From assembly GCA_029935295.1 (NCBI GenBank), contig JAOZKP010000102.1, forward strand, positions 1 through 9,881: 9,881 nucleotides of DNA, in the 5' to 3' direction. This DNA comes from a bacterium (GTDB lineage: Bacteria > Desulfobacterota > Anaeroferrophillalia > Anaeroferrophillales > Tharpellaceae). The position numbers were made by a program, and so were the translations under genes. The notes below the pieces were generated by a model. That model saw only the letters and a program-made list of their open reading frames with translations. It searched no databases and was not told the origin of the DNA. Below are positions 1 to 6,788 of the stretch, piece by piece (positions within the stretch are counted from its first letter, which is position 1; the number at the start of each line of letters is the position of its first letter).

Positions 1-135
1 AGAAACCAACCTACTTTTGTACGAGTTTATGAGATTCTTGTCAAGTAATTATAGCGTAAAGCAGCAACGAAAAAAGAGTTAAAAATTGTTATCTTGCTGA
101 TTCATCCAGAATCCAGAACATTATTTTTTGGCATA

Positions 136-164
136 TTGAAAAGTCAACACACCAATCCCATAAA
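136..164 (+). promoter_or_regulatory. Weak sigma-70-like promoter candidate upstream of the Wzz-like gene
   Basis: TTGAAA at 136-141 and CATAAA at 159-164 are separated by 17 bases, an acceptable -35/-10 arrangement. Both hexamers are imperfect, and AT-rich DNA gives such matches by chance. It lies about 70 bases before the longest start of the next gene, which is a sensible place for a promoter of the polysaccharide block. Confidence 0.25.
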
Positions 165-200
165 AACGTATTTCTCCCCGAGCTCTAACCTGAGCTAAAT

Positions 201-219
201 AATTCAACAACATTGAATT
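201..219. repeat. Inverted repeat just upstream of the Wzz-like start
   Basis: AATTCAA (201-207) and TTGAATT (213-219) are perfect 7-base complements around a 5-base loop. A second small inverted repeat, AGCTC/GAGCT, sits just before it (181-185 and 192-196). They lie between the candidate promoter and the start codon, so they could be an operator half-site pair or a leader hairpin. There is no T-tract after them, so they are not a terminator. Confidence 0.35.
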
Positions 220-236
220 GAACTATATACCGGATT

Positions 237-1616
237 ATGATAGAGACCGATATCAACTGTCTAAAATCATCTACATTATCGGTGAATACATTCATGAAAG
301 AACGAAACCGACCAGATAATAATATGCCGCCCTCACACAACGGCAACGTATATGGTAACAAAGATGAAATTGACCTTATTGAGCTAATCTTACCGTTATG
401 GCGAAATAAATTTTTAATCATTGTCATTACTACACTTACAACCGCTGCTGCCCTGGCCTACGTATCCATCAAAACACCCCAGTACCGAATCACTGCACAG
501 GTTAAACCCAGCGATTCAATCATCAATATCAAAGGTCTTCCCCTCAATTTTCTTGGGATTGAAGAGGTAAAAGGCTTGATAGAGGCCAGCGTTACGGAAC
601 TTTACGGACAGGAGGAGAGTGGCGACAAGCGCTGCCCCCAAATCAAGCTCACCAATCCCAGAAATAGCAGGCAGGGTATTGTCACTCTCTTCTGGCCGAA
701 CCGGGAACAGGGAAAGGCGATTTTGATCAAGGTCATCGGCAACGTCAACTATCGTGCATTAAATCCAGGCGAAGGGAAAATCAGCACTTTGCAGATACAG
801 CAGTTAAAGATGGAAGATTCAATAAACACAACCCTGGAAAAAATCCAGTTAGTCAAAGTCAAACGAAAAAAAGTTTCTCTGCAAATCCGAGGAGAAAAGG
901 AACAAGTTGCGCTTGTAGACGTTGAAGCCAGAAAACTGAAGAGTGAGATCGATAATCTGCTACTCACGCAGAGGATTAATGAAAAAAAGTTGATCTCTTT
1001 ACAAGAAAAATTAACCGTAGCCAAGCAAGCAATAACTGAACATGAAAATAACAGCCAGAAACTGGAGGATGACACCAATCAGATAATTTTATTGAGGAAT
1101 CAACTGCTCAACTCTAGTAACGATGACAAAATCCAGCTCCTGCTGCTTTCCAATATTGTCCAACAAAATATTGCTTACATGGATACGATTGCCCAAAAAA
1201 TCACCGCAATACAAAATAATTTAATTTCCTATCGGCTGCAGAAAGAACAATCCGTAGAAGAACAGGAAAAACTGGAATTAAAAATCGCCAGCTTGAAGGA
1301 TAAAATTGATCGACAGATTTCCGCCAAAAAGTCAATCATTGAACAAAAAATCGAGGAACTAACCTTACAAGCCTCACTGGAAATCGATAGTGAAATAAGG
1401 TCGATGGAACAGCAAAATACTCTTACTCAAAAGTTCAAAGAACGACTGACGCTGATTGATATTGTCAGACCCCCGTTCGCATCCTTGAAACCAGCAAAAC
1501 CCAACAAGATAAAAACCGTCGCCCTAGCACTGGTTTCAGGCTTATTTCTTGGAATCATAATTGTTTATCTGCGCCACTTTTGGTTTTCACATCACAAAAA
1601 ACTGTCTTCAAACTAA
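237..1616 (+). CDS. wzz: Wzz-like polysaccharide chain-length regulator (PCP family)
   Basis: Probable inner-membrane polysaccharide co-polymerase that sets the length of chains made by the Wzy polymerase. The 459-residue product shows the family layout: a cytoplasmic N-terminus with a DEIDLIELILPLWRNK stretch (about 43-58), a first membrane helix (about 59-77), a long periplasmic region and a second helix (about 435-455). The second helix is preceded by a proline-rich segment with prolines at 422, 423, 429 and 432. Residues about 185-415 are rich in charged heptad-like helix and probably form a long coiled coil. It is longer than usual for Wzz (about 325-375 residues) and lacks a C-terminal tyrosine-kinase domain. 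The start is uncertain: ATG 237 has no good ribosome site, whereas ATG 294 has GGTGA at 281-285 and would still keep both helices. It is followed by a 199-base gap, so it may be separately terminated or loosely co-transcribed. Confidence 0.82.
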   Translation: MIETDINCLKSSTLSVNTFMKERNRPDNNMPPSHNGNVYGNKDEIDLIELILPLWRNKFLIIVITTLTTAAALAYVSIKTPQYRITAQVKPSDSIINIKGLPLNFLGIEEVKGLIEASVTELYGQEESGDKRCPQIKLTNPRNSRQGIVTLFWPNREQGKAILIKVIGNVNYRALNPGEGKISTLQIQQLKMEDSINTTLEKIQLVKVKRKKVSLQIRGEKEQVALVDVEARKLKSEIDNLLLTQRINEKKLISLQEKLTVAKQAITEHENNSQKLEDDTNQIILLRNQLLNSSNDDKIQLLLLSNIVQQNIAYMDTIAQKITAIQNNLISYRLQKEQSVEEQEKLELKIASLKDKIDRQISAKKSIIEQKIEELTLQASLEIDSEIRSMEQQNTLTQKFKERLTLIDIVRPPFASLKPAKPNKIKTVALALVSGLFLGIIIVYLRHFWFSHHKKLSSN

Positions 1617-1815
1617 TTATTGATATATCTTGAAAACCGAGAGTAGACTTTTTGATTTATGGCAATGGCTGAATTCAATTTAGTAACACTTTCATGGCTA
1701 TTTCTCTAGCTTCCAGAAATACAAAAAAACAATGCTTGCTCCCAAACAATGGATTTTCATCCAAGTTTACGTTTTCTAAACAGACAATATCACCCAGTAA
1801 AGAGAGCTTGTAACA

Positions 1816-2598
1816 ATGACAAGTGAAAAAAATCATCTCAACAGCCATGAGAAGATGTATAATGACGGCAGATACATTGAGAATAATCCATGTTGGCACC
1901 AAGAACATTCTTTACGTAAAGCTGATGAATTATTTACCTTGTTGGAGCACCATAAACATAACTTGAACTTCAATAGAGACAAACTATTCCATCTTTGTGA
2001 AATCGGATGTGGATTTGGCGGGGTCGTTTCCTGTTTAGCTCAAAAAATAGAAAACTATTGGAAAATTAAGTGTGCTGGTGTTGGAATTGACATCTCTCAA
2101 ATTGCGGTAGAAAATGCGAAACAACGATTTGGTGGAACCATAAATTTTATAGTTGGAGATATAAATCATCTACCTCCTGACAATGATATCCTTGTGGTTG
2201 CTGACCTAATAGAACATCTCTTAGAGCCAGAGACTTTTTTACAACAAGCATCTCACCGTACCCACTACGCTCTATTCCGTGTCCCTCTTGAACATAATCT
2301 GTGGAATATTTTACTGGGCAAAAAAAAATTACTACTTAAGGAACTGGGACATCTCCATTACTACACCTACAATGACGCCTTAAAGCTTTTACAACACAAT
2401 GGATTTGAAATTATGGGCTATAGCTTTACAAATAATTTTTCATGTCCTACGAATTGCAGAACCTTGATTTCTAAAGTAATGGCACCTTTACGATCCGCAC
2501 TATCATCCGCCAGCCAAAAAATAAACAGTTTAAGTTTAGGCGGTAATTCAATGGTAATATTAACTCAATCAACTTTCAACAAAAAAACTAATCCATGA
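1816..2598 (+). CDS. Class I SAM-dependent methyltransferase (UbiG/Methyltransf_11/23 type)
   Basis: Cytoplasmic methyltransferase, probably adding a methyl group to a sugar or other group of the polysaccharide repeat unit; the exact substrate cannot be read from sequence. The 260-residue product has the SAM-binding motif I EIGCGFG (62-68), an acidic residue at the end of the second strand in GVGIDIS (D92), VGD (D115) and the DLIEH motif (130-134). Further on, HLHYYTYNDALKLLQHNGF (179-197) matches the family pattern of a histidine followed by a helix and a GF turn. No signal peptide or membrane helix is seen. A weak AGAGAG (1801-1806) precedes the ATG. The gene's TGA overlaps the flippase ATG (ATGA), so translation of the two is probably coupled. 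An A9 run at 2320-2328 lies in the coding sequence. Confidence 0.85.
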   Translation: MTSEKNHLNSHEKMYNDGRYIENNPCWHQEHSLRKADELFTLLEHHKHNLNFNRDKLFHLCEIGCGFGGVVSCLAQKIENYWKIKCAGVGIDISQIAVENAKQRFGGTINFIVGDINHLPPDNDILVVADLIEHLLEPETFLQQASHRTHYALFRVPLEHNLWNILLGKKKLLLKELGHLHYYTYNDALKLLQHNGFEIMGYSFTNNFSCPTNCRTLISKVMAPLRSALSSASQKINSLSLGGNSMVILTQSTFNKKTNP

Positions 2599-3929
2599 TG
2601 CCGCTTTTCACCACAAAAAACCGTAGTTTTTTCGTAAACGTCAAGGAACTTTTCACGGTTAGTGCAGGAATCTTTATTTTCCTTCTTTTAGGCTATGCCT
2701 GTAAATATATTTTTACACTTTCTGTCACTAGATTATATGGTGCCTATGTTATGGGCCTCTTTTCACTTGGTTTTACAGCAATTCAGATATCCGTCACAGT
2801 GGGACGCCTGGGAATTGATTACACATTTGTACGTTTCATGTCAGGCTATAAGACTAAAAATGAGCTCGGCAAAATAAAACATCTGTATCTCAGAGGTAAC
2901 TCTCTTGTATTTTTATTTAGCCTTTGTATTGCGGTAATTGTTTACTGTTTGTCTCCCTGGCTGGCAGAAGTAGTTTTCGAAAACTTAGATCTGGAGAAAA
3001 TATTTAAGATTGCTGCTTTTGGCATTATACCTCTTGCCCTTCTATATCTAAACAATGAAAGTTTACGGGGTGTAAATTGCTTAATGAAATATGCTTTCTT
3101 TTCACATAGTAGTACTTTTCTATTGGGCTGTATTCTGTTACTCGGCTCACAATTCCTTTTTCACAACACATTACTACCAATAATTATTCTTGTAAGTGCA
3201 ATATGGTTGACTTTAATTTTTGCAAACTTTTCTTTCATGAAAGAAATTTCTTTCCCCAAAATTATCTGCCAACCATCATTACCTCTAACCGTACTCTTAA
3301 AAAATTCGTTACCTCTAATGCTGGCAAGTTCAGTTCAATTAATTCTGGGCTGGATAGATATAATCATGATAGGAATGATGAAATCAACAACTGATGTAGG
3401 AGTGTACCATGTAGTCATAAAGGTTGCCAGTCTCAGTATAATCCCAGCATTTGCTCTTAATGGAATTGCCACACGAAAATTTGCGGAATTTTATGAAGCG
3501 GGTAATCTACCAGGACTTTTACAATTTATCAAACACACTTCACGACTTTTTTTTTATATAACCTTCCCTTTTGTATTTTTAATCGGAATTTGTGCCCCCT
3601 ATGTCATGTCTATGTTTGGCAGTGAATTCTACGTCGGCACTTTAGCTTTGCGAATATTGCTGGTAGGACAATTCATGCCTGCTTTTTCTGGATCAATTGG
3701 CAATATCCTTAAAATGACCAACAATCAGGTACCCTTGCAATATATTATGATTATGTCATTAATTTTGAATGTTGCACTTAACTATTTCCTGATACCTCTA
3801 TATGGGATTAACGGAGCTGCTACAGCCAGTACATTAAGCCTGATCTCGTGGAATATTGCCGGTGGAATCTTTTTTTACCGACGTTATGGTATTAACACCT
3901 TTCATCTACCAGGTTTTTCCAAAAACTAA
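2595..3929 (+). CDS. wzx: Wzx-type lipid-linked repeat-unit flippase (polysaccharide transporter family)
   Basis: Probable inner-membrane flippase that moves the undecaprenyl-pyrophosphate-linked repeat unit to the periplasmic face. The 444-residue product is almost entirely hydrophobic segments joined by short polar loops, consistent with 12-14 helices. Two stretches are hallmarks of the PST/MATE-like family: LGWIDIIMIG (251-260), followed by VGVYHVV (268-274), and the late LNVALNYFLIPLYGINGAA (391-409). The start overlaps the methyltransferase stop (ATGATG at 2595-2600; either ATG may be used). No Shine-Dalgarno is seen, which fits translational coupling. It is followed after 61 bases by the polymerase. 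A T9 run at 3547-3555 is within the coding frame. Which sugar unit it carries cannot be told. Confidence 0.9.
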   Translation: MMPLFTTKNRSFFVNVKELFTVSAGIFIFLLLGYACKYIFTLSVTRLYGAYVMGLFSLGFTAIQISVTVGRLGIDYTFVRFMSGYKTKNELGKIKHLYLRGNSLVFLFSLCIAVIVYCLSPWLAEVVFENLDLEKIFKIAAFGIIPLALLYLNNESLRGVNCLMKYAFFSHSSTFLLGCILLLGSQFLFHNTLLPIIILVSAIWLTLIFANFSFMKEISFPKIICQPSLPLTVLLKNSLPLMLASSVQLILGWIDIIMIGMMKSTTDVGVYHVVIKVASLSIIPAFALNGIATRKFAEFYEAGNLPGLLQFIKHTSRLFFYITFPFVFLIGICAPYVMSMFGSEFYVGTLALRILLVGQFMPAFSGSIGNILKMTNNQVPLQYIMIMSLILNVALNYFLIPLYGINGAATASTLSLISWNIAGGIFFYRRYGINTFHLPGFSKN

Positions 3930-3990
3930 GTAGAGAGAGGGAAAGGGCTAATAAAAACATAAGCACACAGCAACGACTAAGGCCAAAATA

Positions 3991-5259
3991 ATGGAGCGTT
4001 TTGAATTAAAAATCAGCAGATCATCTCTGTATTTACACTCTATTTTTCTTTTATATGCCTTAAATATTTTGTTGAAAAAGTTATTAGTTTATCAAGATGG
4101 TTTTGTAGATATTTCAATACTCTCTTTGATCATGCTGTTTCTTATTTTACAACCTTTAAGATTACAAGCTGGATTAACGGCACTTTTTTTAGAAAAGAAC
4201 AAAATCTTTTTTTTGTTCTTGATTTTTTTAGTATATTATTTTTTCTTGGCATTTACATCATATAATTCAACCGGTATAATCATCCAAGAGTTTGTCAGTG
4301 TTCTAAAATGGCTGATATACTTTTTTTTAGGTTATCTATTCTCTTATACTTACCCGGAATATGATTCAGAATTCCCACCAATATATAGTTTGGCAATTTT
4401 TTCACTTCTGATTTTGCTATACTCTGTAATTAAATATAACTGGAACGGGATTGGAGATCTACATAATCTATTCAATTTTTACGGCAACTCGTTTGAGTCT
4501 ATTTTTTCATTAAGGTCGGTATTTGCTCTTTATGGGCTTGTTATTTTTTTCTATGCCACCAACTGTTATGACAAACAGAAACTGGTGGCGATATTCCTGC
4601 TTGCTGCGTCATCAATATTTATATTTATGTCTGGAAACAGAAAAGTTTTATTAGGTATTGCCTTTGTCTTATTTTTTATGAAGTTTAGATATCGAAATCC
4701 ATTTATCATTAAATTATTAAAGATAGTTGTCCTTCTCTTTGCCTTAATATTTATCTTGCAAACGTCACTTTTCAAAAGATCCGTCGTTGAATACTCAACG
4801 CTTAAACAACCAAGACTCTTTGCATATAGCAAAAGTTTTCAAATCGCATATGACTATTTCCCGATAGGATCTGGGCCTGCAACATTTTGTTCGAAAGGAT
4901 CAATGATAAATTACAGCCCTATCTACACAAAATATGAAATGGATCACAAATGGGGTTTCAGGTCTGACGATGAAGTGTCTTTTTATAACGATACATATTG
5001 GGCACAAATTACAGGTCAATATGGAGCGATCGGATCACTGTTGATACTATTAATATATTTTTCTATTATCAAAACAGTAAAGGATCCATATAATCAACAA
5101 CGTATTAGCAGACCATTAATCCTGTCTGTATTACTCTTACTTTCCGCAACAACTCCACTTTTCCAGAGAACCGAGATTGCTCTGTTGGTTTTTTTTGATA
5201 TGGGAATGTTTAGTTGTAAAAAAAATCATTTTAACTCTTACAACCCCAGCTCTATCTAA
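3991..5259 (+). CDS. wzy: Wzy-type polysaccharide polymerase (O-antigen ligase/polymerase-like membrane protein)
   Basis: Probable inner-membrane polymerase joining repeat units on the periplasmic side. The 422-residue product has about 10-12 hydrophobic segments and one large polar region late in the protein (about 258-348), the layout of Wzy/WaaL-like proteins. Supporting local features are SGNRK (214-218) in the position of the conserved S-x-S/N-R turn, a PIGSGPATF segment (291-299) and DTYWAQITGQYGAIGS (334-349), which resembles the loop before a late helix in exopolysaccharide polymerases. Sequence conservation in Wzy is low, so the call rests on topology and on the neighbouring flippase and Wzz. 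AAGG at 3979-3982 is a reasonable ribosome site, 8 bases from the ATG. The gene is very AT-rich with T8 runs (4207-4214, 4321-4328), as is common for Wzy genes. Confidence 0.8.
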   Translation: MERFELKISRSSLYLHSIFLLYALNILLKKLLVYQDGFVDISILSLIMLFLILQPLRLQAGLTALFLEKNKIFFLFLIFLVYYFFLAFTSYNSTGIIIQEFVSVLKWLIYFFLGYLFSYTYPEYDSEFPPIYSLAIFSLLILLYSVIKYNWNGIGDLHNLFNFYGNSFESIFSLRSVFALYGLVIFFYATNCYDKQKLVAIFLLAASSIFIFMSGNRKVLLGIAFVLFFMKFRYRNPFIIKLLKIVVLLFALIFILQTSLFKRSVVEYSTLKQPRLFAYSKSFQIAYDYFPIGSGPATFCSKGSMINYSPIYTKYEMDHKWGFRSDDEVSFYNDTYWAQITGQYGAIGSLLILLIYFSIIKTVKDPYNQQRISRPLILSVLLLLSATTPLFQRTEIALLVFFDMGMFSCKKNHFNSYNPSSI

Positions 5260-5378
5260 TTTGGCAACCAGAAAAAGTTGTCTGAATGATGGGTTCACCT
5301 TAATCCTAAAACACAACAATATTCAACATAATTAAAAACAAGCGCTTTAAAAAGCCACTCTGAGCGGAAAATTTGTAC

Positions 5379-6788
5379 ATGAAAATGGAAACCAAAAGAA
5401 TGGCTTTACCGAAGCCTGAAAATAGCAACTGCAACAATAGTCGGACATCTCTTTCGAAACTATTAATTCCACTATTCAAAGAATTGGAATTAAGTGGTCA
5501 GGCTTATTGTGTTTGCGGAAACTACATGGAGTTACCGTACCATACTGACAATGATGTTGATATCTGGGCGGAAAATCCTTCCGTAGTTTTACAATTAATT
5601 AAAATAATTTGTACAGATCTTCTCTATGACATATACCTTAATAACGCTAATGCAACGGGAATTAACCTCTTCATTTGTTTATGTGGCAAAGGCTGCGACG
5701 AAATCATTCATCTTGATATCTTAAAGGAATGTCGATGGTTTTCCATCTTGCCGCTGGTCAGGTCAGAAACCATAAAAAACAACCGGAGACGATATGAAAA
5801 TTTCTACATCGCAAACACAACTGTTGAGACTGCGATGCATTTGATGTACCCATTGGCCCATTTTGGCAAAGTAACCCCCAAATACTACGCCGGTATTAGG
5901 GATGAGGCAAAATGCGCTAATTTCTGGGAAATAATCGAAGAAGGTTGGGGCTCAAATTTTTCCCGGAAAATCAATTCCGCTGTAAGAAATGGTCATTGGA
6001 ATATTCTCGAAAGAATATTCGCGGCTGACAAAGCCAATCTTTTCTTGCACTCTCTTAGCAAAATCAGGTTTGCCGAATTCAGATCATGGCTTTATTTCTT
6101 AATTTACAATGTTAAACGATTAATAAAACCAACCGGTTTGTTTATTGCTTTTATCGGGCCAGATGGCTGTGGGAAAACAACTATTCAAACGAATTTAGAC
6201 CAATTTTTTAAGAACGGTTTTACAAAAGGGAAAATTAAAACTTTTTACTGGAGACCGTTTTTATTACCCCGGATACAATCACTCCTGCCGGGGAAAAAAA
6301 ATACCTCTGGTAAAACGGCCGATGAGGAACCAGCCGAGAGATTGGCTCTACGTAAAACTGGCTGGAGTCTACGTATTATTCATTGTATTAAACTTTTTTA
6401 CTATTGGGTTGACTATAGTCTCGGCCGAGCTAAATATCAGGGAGCATGGTCAAGGGGTGGGGTTGTTTGCTTTGATCGTTATTGGGAAGACTTGTATGTT
6501 TTTCCTGAACGATTTGGTTTATGCGTACCCCAATGGTTGGTAGAATTTCTAGGTCTATTTGTACCAAAACCGGATATAATTTTTTACCTTAATGTCAAGC
6601 CTGCAGTTCTCATTGATAGAAAACCTGAATTACCTTTGGATGAATTAGTGAAACAAACTGAACAATACAAGAGACTATGCCAGCGTCACAAAAACTTCAT
6701 TTCAGTTGATGGTGAACAGTCCAGAGAAAACGTTTTAGCTGAGGTTATTAATAAGTGCCTGAAGACAATGTCAAAGCGGTATCAATAA
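5379..6788 (+). CDS. Two-domain protein: nucleotidyltransferase-like N-terminus and thymidylate-kinase-like P-loop C-terminus
   Basis: Cytoplasmic protein of 469 residues (ATG start). The N-terminal half has CVCGNYMELP followed by a DNDVDIW segment (acidic residues near 57, 59 and 61), which resembles the GxxxLP...DxD signature of nucleotidyltransferase-fold proteins. The C-terminal part has a clear Walker A, GPDGCGKTT (260-268), and a later FDRY (385-388), the DR(Y/H) motif of thymidylate-kinase-like enzymes. A true thymidylate kinase is about 210 residues and sits in nucleotide metabolism. This one is fused and lies in a polysaccharide operon, so it more likely phosphorylates a different substrate, perhaps a sugar or a glycan; that is inference. 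GAGCGG at 5362-5367 is 11 bases from ATG 5379 and 5 bases from an in-frame TTG at 5373, so the start may be TTG. The 3' end overlaps the next gene by 34 bases. An A8 run lies at 6294-6301. Confidence 0.75.
   Translation: MKMETKRMALPKPENSNCNNSRTSLSKLLIPLFKELELSGQAYCVCGNYMELPYHTDNDVDIWAENPSVVLQLIKIICTDLLYDIYLNNANATGINLFICLCGKGCDEIIHLDILKECRWFSILPLVRSETIKNNRRRYENFYIANTTVETAMHLMYPLAHFGKVTPKYYAGIRDEAKCANFWEIIEEGWGSNFSRKINSAVRNGHWNILERIFAADKANLFLHSLSKIRFAEFRSWLYFLIYNVKRLIKPTGLFIAFIGPDGCGKTTIQTNLDQFFKNGFTKGKIKTFYWRPFLLPRIQSLLPGKKNTSGKTADEEPAERLALRKTGWSLRIIHCIKLFYYWVDYSLGRAKYQGAWSRGGVVCFDRYWEDLYVFPERFGLCVPQWLVEFLGLFVPKPDIIFYLNVKPAVLIDRKPELPLDELVKQTEQYKRLCQRHKNFISVDGEQSRENVLAEVINKCLKTMSKRYQ
6741..6744 (+). 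promoter_or_regulatory. Ribosome binding site supporting the GTG start at 6755
   Basis: GAGG lies 10 bases before the GTG at 6755, inside the end of the preceding gene. The nearby ATG at 6768 is in another frame. The next in-frame start codon downstream, a TTG, lacks any better site. The GTG with its 34-base overlap is therefore the preferred start and suggests coupled translation. Confidence 0.55.

Larger units (their letters stand above)
1..236. other. Upstream leader, possibly with the tail of a preceding gene
   Basis: No complete gene is visible here. Two + strand frames are open from the window edge: frame 1 ends in a TAA at 46-48 (tail reading ...VRVYEILVK) and frame 2 ends in a TAA at 80-82 (tail reading ...VKQQRKKS). 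Either could be the last codons of an upstream gene, and the sequence alone does not decide between them. The rest is AT-rich non-coding DNA carrying a weak promoter candidate (136-164) and an inverted repeat (201-219) just before the Wzz-like gene. There is no obvious intrinsic terminator, so the upstream gene, if present, could be co-transcribed with the block that follows. Confidence 0.4.

Noticed and set aside
749..1078. 109-codon minus-strand frame
   Set aside because: It is antisense to the coiled-coil part of the Wzz-like gene. Its serine/phenylalanine-rich sequence is what the reverse of a Lys/Glu-rich helix gives.
1617..1815. Possible gene fragment between the Wzz-like gene and the methyltransferase, including a 16-codon frame at 1659
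   Set aside because: No frame gives a recognisable protein, and no mobile-element ends or clear promoter (only a weak TTTACG/TATCAC pair at 1766-1793) are seen.
5373..5378. TTG start for the P-loop protein
   Set aside because: It is possible because GAGCGG is well spaced, but the ATG at 5379 is six bases on and the more usual start codon; the protein differs by only two residues.
6322..6543. 73-codon + strand frame inside the P-loop gene
   Set aside because: It is an out-of-frame shadow of the P-loop gene, whose own frame carries the FDRY motif across this stretch.
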